From: Helopsaltes ochotensis
Taxonomy: Eukaryota > Chordata > Aves > Passeriformes > Locustellidae
Assembly (NCBI GenBank): GCA_013400155.1
Contig: VXBM01000213.1
Span: 754,146-818,145 of the forward strand
Direction of reading: 5' to 3'
Length of the DNA stretch: 64,000 nucleotides
The notes under the pieces are model-generated. The model ran no database searches and was not told the origin of the DNA. It saw only the letters and a list, made by a program, of their open reading frames with translations. The number at the start of each line of letters is the position of its first letter. The stretch's first letter is position 1. The position numbers were made by a program, and so were the translations under genes. Shown here piece by piece: positions 36,356-46,753 of the stretch.

Positions 36356-39300
36356 ATAGCTTGGTAAATTCACAGGGACAGGGTTTGCTTTTTTCGAAAG
36401 AGAATGCTTTTAAAATTTTGATTTGCAGAATATTTGAAAGCTTGAGCTCTTCAATCCCATTCAGAAAAAATGAAATTTCAAGAAGATTTGAATTTTCTGT
36501 GAAAGAGAAAATTTAATTTTAGACTGACTTGTTGAAACTTACACTTAAAATATGATTTATCATATTCTTGTAATTGCGCTAAAAATAAAGATCTCTTTTC
36601 CATTATTACAGTTGTGGAAGTCACATAAGCTCTTAAAATTAAAAATCTGTTCCAACAGGTCTTCCAGTCTATCCATAGCAATCTATCTATGATAGCAGCC
36701 TTTTCAGAAATTATATCATTAAAATAAAGTTGGGTTGTTTTGCCATGTTCTTTGAGTTTTATGCAATAATATTTTATTCATTAAAGCCAAATGGAATAAA
36801 GACGTGACTTTATGAAAGACAGAAGACATATCTAGGAAGCCCAGAAATGATGAGGACTTAATAAAAATGAAATCTCTATCCTCTATTTAATTATAAATAT
36901 TTTCTATATTAAAATAACTTCAGTAGAGCAAAAGGACAAAACTACATTACTTAGCCTTCTGTTTTAGAAGTGTCTGTTATGCTGGTTATTAATTTTGGTT
37001 AGTATAATAAACATGCCTGAAAGTAGCACCTCAAATAAATGATCAGACACATGGAAAAGAGAATTGACCTGTTTAAATGTCAAGAAATTGCACATTTAAT
37101 TAGTGAGCTTGTTATTTCTCACAAGGAAGATTATCAGATGACAGCATTCATATTTTAATTAGGAGAGAATACCTTTGCACTCTTCCTCGGGCAGAGTACA
37201 AAATTTGTCATGCAAGCTGCTTTTCTTTGTGAACTGTTCTGCTCTGACTGCAGGCCCAGATTCTCAGAGGCAAAACTGCACTGAAATAGATAGCATAGAT
37301 ACCTGAACAGCCTGGAGAGCCTTGGACACTTTCTTTGACATGAAAATGTTTTGAAGACTATCTAAAGGCCTCTTTGAGTTGAGGAGATGTGCTGTCTTAA
37401 CAGAGTCATAATTTTGGCTATAAACCTAATTTGACTTCAGATCTGTATAGTTTCCATATACTCCTTTGGTCTTCTATTTTGATAATTTCAACTAACTAGC
37501 CATTCCCAATCAGAAGACTAATTCAACACTCGTTTATGGTCATTTTTGGTCCTCATGGTTTTAGCTGTCTTTGATTCCATCAGAATGAAATGTCTACACC
37601 CTTCCCTCACCTCAGCAGCAACATCTGTTCAGTCTTTTTCTTTAGTCTCTCTGGCTTCTGTTCTCAGCTCGCTTCTGAGCCATGTGTCTGTGTTCTTCTG
37701 TTCAAGCAGCTAACAAGCATTGTGGCTGTTTCTTGTGACATTCTTTGATGGGCTTCACTTTGAAGACTAGCTCCACTTTGTCTTTTCAGCATGAAATTGA
37801 ATGTTCTATTCAATCTTTAATATACCTGGCAGGTTTGATAACATTGCTTATAGTCTGTGCTGCTCATTGGTCAGGATCTCTCATTAAAAAAAAAAAAAAA
37901 ATAGCAAGCCAAATGTATATGCCACTACATTACACTGATGACAGCAGCCATAGTATCCTAGCAACAGCCTCCTTTTAAGATGAGTTTTTCAAAGGGCTAC
38001 TTTGTGTGTCCAGAATGCTTCAAATAGGCTTAATTCTCCATGCAGGTTCTCTAGCTTAATAGTTTATTTTTTTAATGCAAAATCTTTTGATAAGGCTGTT
38101 GTCACCAATAAAATGTCCTAAACCCTACATTTTTTAGGTTTTGTTGTTTTGTCTTTTTTTAAAGTCTGCATTTTTATAATAGCATCACAACAAGGAGAAA
38201 TGGAAATTCTTTTCTTAGAAAATCCCCCATAATAAATTGATGAAGAGTTTTCTACAGAAATTATTTTCATTATATGTGTGTTTTCTCTGCATTTGTCTTT
38301 ATAAAATGGATTGATTTTGCTTTTGAAAACTGTGAAAAACTCCTGCTGCTCCTCAGGGAGAGTAGAAAGCCTCCACTGTGCAATCTATCTCTACTCCAGG
38401 GACCTTCCATTCTGCCCAAAGGCACAGCTTCCAGCAGGACATGCATCTGGTAAGTCTGGGTGCCTAATACTCGAGTTCAGACACCATTCCAACATGGGTG
38501 GTATGCTGGCATCGAACTGGCAGATGGCTGAATCAGAAATTAGGTCTGACCCTCTGACCAGCTAAGGAGAGAATCAGAGCATCAGGGTGCAGGAACAGCA
38601 CTGCCAATAAAAAAAACAGGGAAGTGGAACAGATAGGTGGAAAGCTAACAGGTTTTAAAAAATCTGGTTTTATTATTCCCCACGTATATGAAAAACATTA
38701 ATAAAAACTATATTAATGCTATATTAGAGTACTTATTTTAATTTTATGTTCATTCTACCTTCCAGTTCTGTAAAATGTCAAAAATATGTACCTCTGTCAA
38801 GTCTTGAAGTAACAGCTGTCATTATCATGAAATGGGACTTTAATGGTTTGTTACCTAGGACTTTAAAATCTTTAGCCAGTCCATTTTAGTCTCACAGAAT
38901 GTCAGAAATATCATCAGTTTAGACTTTGAGCCTTGTTTGAATGTTTCACAGATAAAAGCAGTAATGGTATAAATTATAATAGCAATGCTACAATTAAATC
39001 TTTGCCTTTTTTTCTGTGTTGATAATTTGTTGAGATCTGTTCAGTAAGAAAATAAATTGGGTTGGAACTTTTGAATTTATTTAGTATGTCTCTATGTGTT
39101 GATTAACACCGTTCTTCCTATAATACTGGTTTTGCCAGCATTATTGGAAATCGGTTATTTGCCTGTGGAATATGTCAGCAAACTTGTAGAGATAAATTTA
39201 GAGAAGAACAATGAGAGAAAGCCATTACATTTATCAGTGACGAATTGAGTAGTCAGAGATCTTCCGATGATGTCCTAATGACTCCCTGTGGCAGAGTATA

Positions 39301-39879
39301 GAAATATAGTTTTTCAACAAAATAAAAAATAGAAATTACAGGAATGCTAGTGCAGTGGAATCTTTTAAATACTTTATATACTTCTTAACTCGTTTGCATA
39401 CTCCTTATATCGTTTCTAATATTTTCCTCTGATTTTTCCCTTCTTTGATCATTAGACTATGATATTCCTCTGGGAGATCATAACATTATAACATTCCCTA
39501 TGCTGTGGTGATAGACTAGGAAAATGAAGGAGAAAGCTGCTCTGGGAAATGTTAAGGAAGAGTTCAAAGCCTTACAGTTTGTATGGTCAAAAAAGCCTAG
39601 TGTGATTGTTTGCTCTGACCACACCATACAATAATCCTGGAAGCTTTAAGCCCATTTGTCATCTGACTTAAAACACTTACTGGGAACACCAATGACTGCG
39701 AACACCAGTCATTGGTGGCAAGTAACCCTGGGTCAAGAGAATTTGACATATCTTAGTGAGGTTTATCAAGAAGATGTAGGCATGGCTGAGAATGATCTCT
39801 TCCGGCTATTTTGCAGAAAATACACTGCTTATATTCCAGCTATCTCCCTTCACATTAACCCACTAAAGTGCATAAATAT
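36356..39879. other. Unique noncoding stretch
   Basis: No repeat family is recognised. An A-run of 17 lies at about 37886-37902. A 50-base exon-like segment at 38400-38449 is treated separately. Confidence 0.45.
38400..38449 (+). other. Candidate 50-base internal exon
   Basis: The segment is bounded by an acceptor-like TCTATCTCTACTCCAG and a consensus donor CTG|GTAAGT. All three frames are open, but it is too short to identify. Decoy exons of this size are frequent in vertebrate introns. Confidence 0.15.
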
Positions 39880-40168
39880 CTAAAGAGAGGGTGTCATAAG
39901 GGATATCCAGGCTCTCCTTGGTGGTGCCAAACAACAGAACCAAAGGCCACGGGCAGAAGTTGATGCATAGGGAGTTCAACCTGAATATGAGGAAGAACTT
40001 CTTTACTGTGGGAGTACTGAAACTGCTAGCCCAGAGAGACTGTGGGGTTTCGTTCCTCATCTGGATACAATCCTGTTCCATGTGCTCTAGGATGACCCTT
40101 CTTGAGCGAGGTGATTGGACCCCATGATCCACTAAGGTCCCTTCCAACCCAACTAATCCTATGATTTC
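39880..40168 (+). mobile_element. CR1 LINE 3' fragment
   Basis: Its landmarks are 'AATATCTAAAGAGAGGGTGT', 'CAGGCTCTCCTTGGTGGTGC', 'ATGAGGAAGAACTTCTTTAC', 'CATGTGCTCTAGGATGACCC' and the tail 'AAGGTCCCTTCCAACCCAAC'. It differs in subfamily from the 36.0 kb copy and lies in the same orientation. It is strongly 5'-truncated. Confidence 0.9.
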
Positions 40169-42611
40169 CTGCAGGCTTTATTCCCTTGGTTTCAAAGGTT
40201 TAAGTTTCAACATTCTCCACACCCTGTAAAGAAAGGAGAAAAAGCCAGACAATTTAATCTATACGGACATACATGTTTATGCTTCACTGGACAATAATAA
40301 AAGTTTACACAAGGATATCTTACGCAGAACATTTCATATTTTATTTCTGACTGGATGCAACAGGATTTTACAGAGATAAAGGACAAAAATAGCAACCTTG
40401 AACAAAACTACAGATCCTCCCTTAAGTATATTAGGAAGAGAGTTTAAAGAGAATTGAAGGTTTACCAATCCTGCAAAATTTCTGGGAATCTCTTTCAATA
40501 GTGCTTAAGGGATAATGGTTCTGGTTTCTGTGGCCCACATCTCACAATCCCTTATCCAAAGATTTCACATTGCTGAGCTTACACACCTAAGGAGTAATCA
40601 GTGGCAAACTTAAATTTTGTACCACTCATTTTAAATTCCTCAGGTTCCCTTTGGTGAAATTCTTCTGTAGTTAGCAACATTAATGAAACAGAGAATGCAT
40701 CTGCTGGCATACATGATTGTAACACCTGCTTTCTCAGGATTTGTCCCTAAACATGTCAATGCCATGCTACTTATCTGAAAGGTAGAAAGATAACAACATT
40801 TCACTTACATAACTGTAGGGCCAATGAAAATGTAACAGGTTTCTCCTGCCAAATCAGCGTTAATTCCAGGTCAAATTAAAAAACAAAACAAAAAAAACAA
40901 AACAAACAAAAAACCCCAACCAAAAAAAAAAAAAAAAACAAAACAAAACAAAAAACAAAACAAACAAATAAAAAAACCCCAACAACAAACAAAAAACAAA
41001 CCAAAACAACAACAATGACAACAAAAAGAACTTTCTTTTTTCCTTCTTGAGTTCTACTGATGAGGAATGCAAAACCTTTGCAGCCTGGGAAAGAAAGTTT
41101 AACTGTGAAATGGGTGGTAAATTAAATTTTAAAGACCACAGTTTCCTAAATACAGGAACCAAGCTCAGCAGCATGTTTTCTGTGATAAAAGTATCCTTGG
41201 AATTAAGAAAGAACAATAATCTCCTGAGGTCATGAGTGATAAGTCACAAATGCCTGGAAACAAAGAAGTAGATGATAGATGGAGGGAAACAATTAAAACT
41301 ACTGTGGAGGTACAAAATGTGTGCTTCTGTTTTATGGTAAAAACAAGGAAAGAACAAACTTGTTAGCATTTACATGAAATTCTCAGTAAAAGGAAGTTAA
41401 AGAAAGTATTATTTCTGCCTAAAAAACCCTTTCATTTTGCAGATGGTTACCTTCCTCTTCCCTGCCTTTCACCCATGTGGGAATAGAGCAAAGGAAACTA
41501 AATTAAAAGCAATATAATGAAAAACTAAAAAAAACCCTTGCCTCACACATTACTCTAGTTCACAGTTTATTGTTTCATAGCCAGCAAATTCTTATGATTT
41601 TTAATGTGGGAAAAAAGTGACACATTTAATTTATTACTATGCCACAGCTGTTGTGAGAAGTTAGAAACTACATAGGACTGAGGCGCCCATGGTCTGATTT
41701 GAAAATTGACAAAAAAGGTGTGATTTAGTTATTTGTATAATCTCTATTGGTTTTCAGAGCAGCCAGTTCCTCCTGCAGTAGTTGATGTGAAGCCTAGCTG
41801 TTTCTAATCATAGTAGAAGATCTAATCACTGTAGAAGATAGATCACTGCTAACTCAGACATGCGCATTTTGAACCAGTCAGTGTATTAGCCGCTTAGCAA
41901 GGAAAAAAAAGTTAGTCTCAGAAAATCTTGTTAAAACTATTCCTAAGTTTCAACTCAGTAGAAAAATGGTGATGCTGTCTCTCTATCTGTTTAGCTATGT
42001 CAATAAACTTGGATTTTGCTAATGTCCTCCAATAGGTTGTCTCTGGTGACTTTGATCCTTAAAACCCTTGGCTCAGGCATCAATAATGACTGGTAAGAAT
42101 AAGCCTGCTATTTTATTTTTGAAAGACAGAGAACATAATTTTCAATGTCTAGTAAGAAGATAAATGCCTCCATAATAATAACTATCTGAATATTCACAGT
42201 GATACGCTATTACTACTGAGACAAGTGTGGAATGGTTCTTCCCACAGCAAACAATAGAAGCATTAAATATGGAGGTATCTTTGTGTTGAGCAAATGGTCC
42301 TCAAAAACAAAATTATATCTGTGGGTAATTTATTTGCTTTAAAAGATTGAAGACACTGTTCTCATGCTTAAATGGAATGTGTTTCACAACAGGACTCTAC
42401 TGGCAACAACTTTTATGTAACATTAATGTTCTGCAAAAGTAACATATTAGAGCATAAATGCATTGCTAACAAACCAAAATGTAGTAAATGTTTTGTATGC
42501 ACACAGAAAGAACAGTTATGCATAAAGAACATAAATCTACCATGAGTGTTTTCAAATTTAATCAGGTCAACAGTCTTAGTGTGTTTGAGTTTGGGTGCAT
42601 CAAAATGAAAG
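40169..42611. other. Unique stretch with an A/C-rich tract
   Basis: Apart from the A/C-rich tract at 40877-41030, no gene or transposon is recognised. A short local duplication ('TAGAAGATCTAATCACTG' and 'TAGAAGATAGATCACTG') lies at about 41814-41847. Confidence 0.45.
40877..41030 (+). repeat. A-rich (CAAAA)n-like low-complexity tract
   Basis: About 150 bases are almost entirely A and C, built from AAAAC/AAAC words with an A17 run at 40923. The complementary strand is T/G-rich and gives a fake hydrophobic F/L-rich open frame. It may be the grown tail of a retrotransposed sequence, but no body adjoins it. Confidence 0.85.
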
Positions 42612-42616
42612 AGTGA

Positions 42617-42840
42617 GTTTAGTGGCTAGAATACAGAATTGAGAATCAATATTCCTAGGTTTTATTCTCTGGTACTAACTTGTTGTGTGACTTTGGGCAA
42701 ATCATTTGAGAGCTTTGTGCCTAAGGTTGTTCATCTTTCAAATGAGATATTTGCATGATTTATGAGGATGTTATAAGGCTCAACTCCCAGAATATTTGCA
42801 AGGAAAGGTACAGATGAGAGGTACTAGAAATGTTAGATGT
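42617..42840 (+). mobile_element. MIR-type CORE-SINE remnant
   Basis: The order of elements fits a mammalian-wide interspersed repeat: a tRNA-like head ('TTTAGTGGCTAGAATACAG', A-box-like; 'GGTTTTATTCT', B-box-like), then the core 'CTTGTTGTGTGACTTTGGGC', 'AAATCATTTGAGAGCTTTGT', 'GCCTAAGGTTGTTCATCTTT', and a 3' part ending near 'GAGAGGTACTAGAAATG'. MIR elements are hundreds of millions of years old, and recognisable copies are uncommon in birds. It is non-autonomous and surely inactive. Confidence 0.72.
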
Positions 42841-43676
42841 AATGACAGTAATACATTGCCATGGCCAGCTGCAAACATTTCTTTATCTTAATGGTGGAGC
42901 CACATTCTGACCGTTGACTATGTCTTCAAGTGGAAAACCATCTAATGAGTTTTTATCAGTAAAAAACTGGCTTCCTATGTTGAAGTATAAACCAGGAATT
43001 TTTTGTAATGTAGTGCCTTGTGGGACTGTAAATGTTACCTTTTTTACTGAATTGTTTTCAGAACTCCTGCAGGATGAAGTAGCACCCAGCAAGAATACCA
43101 AAGAACAGAAAATAAATTAAAAATTAAAACCACAAATCTGTGTTGCAAGTCATTACAGCAAAAATCCATCTGCTTTAAATAACAAAAAGAAGAAAACAAG
43201 TACCTTCATTGTGCTGATTTATGGTGAAACTATAATTTGAGTAAATGAGAGAAGATGGAATATTTTTCTAAGAAGAAATCGCTATGCCCCCATTAAGAGC
43301 AATATGACTTTTTTGATTGATAGGTTAAAGAGGAGCTGGCTGGAGAAGCTCAGGTGAGCCACTAGATCACTGTGTACTTGGCCGGGATAGAGATATGTCC
43401 TGTCAAGAGCATCTTTAGAGAAAAAAGGGTTATCCATTGTTAGGGCCTGGTGAGGTATTTGAGAAAGAAGAGTTTGTGCTGCTTTAACTTACCAAATAAT
43501 AGCTGTCCAATGAATTAGATTTTTTTTCCTGTGAAAAAGCATCTATAAAGAGTTATTTGAAACGCCACCAGGTATTCTACCAGCTGTCATGATCCAACTT
43601 TGTGTCCAGGCTAGATCTCTGAAGTGTGAGACAGTAGTCTTATCTAAATAGGTAGAATGAGTGAGTAAGGAATTAT
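42841..43676. other. Unique noncoding stretch
   Basis: Nothing is recognised. Opposed open frames of 68 and 72 codons overlap at 42883-43120 without a known motif. Confidence 0.45.
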
Positions 43677-43991
43677 CACAGAATTAAGAATTGGTTGGGG
43701 TTGGAAGTACCCCTGAAAGTCATCAACCACCCAGATTGATCTAGTGGGGCCAGAGTTAGTTGCCTGGAACCATGTCTGGATGTCTTTTGAATATCTCCAA
43801 GGACAGATATTCCACAGCCTCCCTGGGCAATCTGTGCTACTTCTCAGCTACCCTCACTGTAAAAAAAGTATTCCCTGATGTTCCAGCATCAGCTCCTGTA
43901 TTCGAGTTTGTACCTATTGCCTCTGGTCCTATCACTGGGCACCACTGAAAAGAGCCTGGCTCCATTCCCTTTGTGCCCTCTCTTTAGTCAT

Positions 43992-44357
43992 TCATAAACA
44001 TTGATAAGATCCCTCTGAACCTTCTCTCCCTAGGCTGAACGGTGACAGCTCTCTCAGTCTTTTGTCATAGGTGAGAGGCTCCAGCACCTTAGCCATTTTT
44101 GTGACCCCTTGTTTGGTCTCATACTGAAGAGCCTGGAACTTGTCGCAGCACTCCAAGAGAGGCCTCACCAGTAAACAGAGGGTAAGAATCACCTCCCTGT
44201 ACTTGCCTCCAATATTTTGCCTAATGCAGACCAGGATTAACTTCTTTGCTGCAAGGGTACAGTGCTGGCTCACATTCAAATTGGTGTCTGCCAGGATCCC
44301 TGGGTCTTTTTCTGGAAGGCTGAATTCCAGTTGAGTGGCAGAAAATTGCTCAACCAT
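43992..44357 (-). pseudogene. CR1 ORF2 C-terminal remnant
   Basis: This 121-codon minus-strand frame still carries the conserved end of CR1 ORF2: 'KDPGILADTNLNVSQHCTLA' and 'REVILTLCLLVRPLLE', then 'TKMAKVLEPLTYDKRLREL'. The order matches the terminal region downstream of the polymerase domain. It begins at a chance ATG and is cut off from the rest of ORF2 by frameshifts, so it is a remnant and not a gene. Confidence 0.85.
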
Positions 44358-44818
44358 GGGTGCAGGATTTTGTGCCTTTTCTTACCAAAATTTATGAGGT
44401 TCCTGTCAGCCCATTTCTCCAACTTGTTGAGATTCCTCTGGATGGCAGCAGAACCCTCTGACGTATCATCCAGTCCTCTCATTTTTTGTGTCATCTTCAG
44501 AACTGCTGGGGGTACACTCTTCTCCCTCATACAGATAATTAAGATCTTGAAAAAAAAATTGATCCAGTATTAACCCCAGAGGTACACTGCTATTAACTGG
44601 ACTCCAATGACACTTTCTGTCACTGATCACCATCCTCTGAGCTTGGCCATTCAAGCAGTTAATAACTCACCTCTCTGTCTGCTTATCCAGCCCATACAGC
44701 AGCATCTTGTATATAAGGATCTTATGGGAGATGGTGTCAAAGGCCTTCCTGAAGTCCAGACAGGCAATACTCACTACTCTCTCCTGGTCTACCAGGCCAG
44801 CCATTTCATTGTGGAAGT

Positions 44819-45217
44819 TCAACAAGTTGATAAAGGATGATTTTCCTTTGGTGTACTCCTGACACTCCTGTTGATATTCTTGTCTTTAACGGACCTGGAA
44901 ATGGTTTTCAGGATTAGTAGTTCCATCACCTTCACAAGGACCGAGGCGAAACTGACTTGTGGCTGCCTGTACATCCTTGCCCTTCTTAAAGTTAGGAGTG
45001 GCATTTGCTTTCCTCCAGGTGGTACTCCCAGTTGCCACAATTGATAAAAAAATTTAAAGAGTGGCCTTGCAATGACATCTGCCAGTTCCCTCAGTACTTG
45101 TGGGTGCAACCCATCAAGACCTGTGTGCTTAGGTATATTCATTTTTCTTAAGTATTCCCTGGCATCTTTCTCACTGCAGCCTTTCCCTGTGGTTACTTTT
45201 TTCATCCAGACAGGCAT
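44819..45217 (-). pseudogene. CR1 ORF2 reverse-transcriptase remnant
   Basis: This 132-codon minus-strand frame holds the first reverse-transcriptase motifs of CR1. 'DGLHPQVLRELADVIARPL' corresponds to the conserved DG-[ML]-HP-x-VLREL block. It is followed by a frame-shifted 'W(R)KANVTPIF'-type region that now reads differently, and by 'VKVMELLILKTISRSVK'. The catalytic FADD-type box lies further downstream in the element and is not in this frame. The fragment has lost the aligned middle and cannot be functional. It is the clearest protein-level proof that the surrounding repeat is a CR1. Confidence 0.92.
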
Positions 45218-45410
45218 TCTGATATTTTTGCCGGATCATATTTTTTAGAAAAGAATACTAGAGCCTGGATGAGGTGATCTTTGAATAGTAACTTAGATAA
45301 CTTTCTTGAATCCCCCTTCCCTCCGGGGGCTTATCCCACAGGACTCTGCCAAGCAGATCTCTGAAGAAGCCCAAATCTGCCCTCCCGAAGTTCACGGTTT
45401 GATCTTGCTT

Positions 45411-45817
45411 TATGAGAGTTGGCCAAGCTGAAGCAACTATAAACCTAAGGCTGTAGGAAAACCCTTTGTAGTTGTGGTGAATAGCAAAGGTTCATGGGAG
45501 TTTGTATGTTAATGAAGCTGTTCTAAATAAGGCCATGTTTTTATGACTGGTCACTTATGTTTTAAAAATATGATTATGCTCCTAGTTCATGTTTCTGATT
45601 GGACCCTTACCCTCGGACCTACCCTATATATTGCTATGTTTTCCCCTTTCCAGAGTTCTTCAGTGTCGATCCTATACCGTGTGAGGCTTCTCCTCGTTTG
45701 TTATTTTGACCATTAAAGTTCTTCTGTTTCAGACGACCTGATTAACCTGTCCCTCTATTTTGCCTCATACATTCCTGGCTGGACCGGTCTCAAAATCGTG
45801 TGTGCACCGGCGCAACA
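45411..45817 (+). mobile_element. Solo LTR (407 bp) inside CR1, 6-bp TSD
   Basis: The duplication TTGCTT at 45405-45410 and 45818-45823 is perfect, and the CR1 sequence continues across it. The LTR ends ...CGCAACA; its start reads TATGAGAG, so the usual TG has mutated to TA. A TATATA box lies at 45625-45630, and an ATTAAA poly(A) signal at 45712-45717 is followed by a U5. Retained CpG sites near the 3' end (CCGGTC, CACCGGCGC) suggest it is younger than its CR1 host. The 6-bp duplication suits an ERVK/alpharetrovirus-type integrase. No other copy is seen in this window. Confidence 0.88.
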
Positions 45818-46530
45818 TTGCTTTTCACCTCTTCTCTGCCCTGAGGAACCTCATCATGGTCATTGCAGCCAAGGTCACCTTTGATCTTCACGCCCCAAGT
45901 TCCTCCTTGGTGGTATGAGAACTAGCTGACCACCTCTCCTCATTGGCTCAACTTGGAGGAGGATGTTGTCATTGATGCATTTCAGAAACATACTAGACTG
46001 CCTATGTCCAGCTGCGTTGTCCCTCCAGCAGATAACAGGGTAGTAAAAGTTCTCCCTTGAGAACCAGATATTGTATCTGTATCCCTCCATTGCAACACTA
46101 GTCACGGGTGCCATCTCACCATGTTTCCTCAATCCCAATAAGATCAAAGCCGTGCATCTGTGCAAAGGTCTTTAACTCATCATGTGTTCCCCATAATTGC
46201 ATATGTTATTGTACAGGCACACCAGCATGCTGAGTTCTTGGACAGGGAACTACTTTTGGAATAGTCAGAAGGATAGCTTTGATAGTCCTCCCAAAACATC
46301 CAGTATCCTGGGCCCCGGTGGGCAGAAAACCTCTCTAGATTGTTGGTTTTGTTGACAGTTTCATGTTTCTTTCCCCTGCAACAGGAGGTCACCTGCAACA
46401 ATGACTCACCATTATTTCCTGGTAGTCTTGCATGATTTAGTGTTAGGTGAACTGTAGCCCTGGTTTCATGCCTGAGATATTTTGGTTTCTGAAATTCTTT
46501 TCCCAGGTGATTTTCTGTAAACAAGAGAAA

Positions 46531-46753
46531 TGTTTTTTGTAACTGTACCTGTGTTATTCATTCTTTACCACAGGAGGGGCTTCTTCTTGATGTCCCTCTG
46601 GTTTGACCAATGTGATTGAAGAGGTTTGTCTTTGTTTCACCAATCAAATTGGTCTGTGTAAAAGAGTGTAAAAGGGAGATGTATCCCAAAATAAAGAAGT
46701 CATTTTCAGCCTTCTGAATCTCAGAGTCTGTGTTGTTGTGGTGTAAAACAACA
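46531..46753 (+). mobile_element. Short solo LTR-like element (223 bp)
   Basis: The ends TGTTTTTTGTAAC and GTGTAAAACAACA form imperfect inverted repeats with TG/CA termini. Inside are two CCAAT boxes (46607-46611 and 46640-46644), a TATA-like TGTAAAAGGG, and AATAAA at 46690-46695, in the correct order for U3-R-U5. Flanks GAGAAA and (T)GAGTGA match only partly as a duplication. It sits at the end of the recognisable CR1, so it may also be an insertion into that element. At 223 bp it is short for an LTR. Confidence 0.65.

Larger units (their letters stand above)
43677..46530 (-). mobile_element. Longest CR1 LINE in the window (-), 3' UTR to endonuclease region
   Basis: Read in reverse, the element starts with its 3' tail ('CACAGAATTAAGAATTGGTT') and goes through the 3' UTR/ORF2 end (43.7-44.4 kb), the reverse-transcriptase region (44.5-45.2 kb) and the apurinic-endonuclease part of ORF2 (45.3-46.5 kb). 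The last is recognised by 'CATGGTCATTGCAGCCAAGG' and 'CTCCTCATTGGCTCAACTTG'. A solo LTR at 45411-45817 splits it. Some of the endonuclease part is deleted near 46.07 kb. Stops and frameshifts occur throughout, so it is dead. About 2.4 kb of CR1 sequence remains once the LTR is removed. Confidence 0.9.

Noticed and set aside
40860..41216. 118-codon minus-strand F/L-rich frame resembling a membrane protein
   Set aside because: The hydrophobic part is the complement of an A/C-rich low-complexity tract.
44819..45217. Possible active reverse transcriptase gene
   Set aside because: Conserved CR1 motifs are visible, but the frame is a fragment with internal frame changes and no catalytic box. It is annotated as a remnant.
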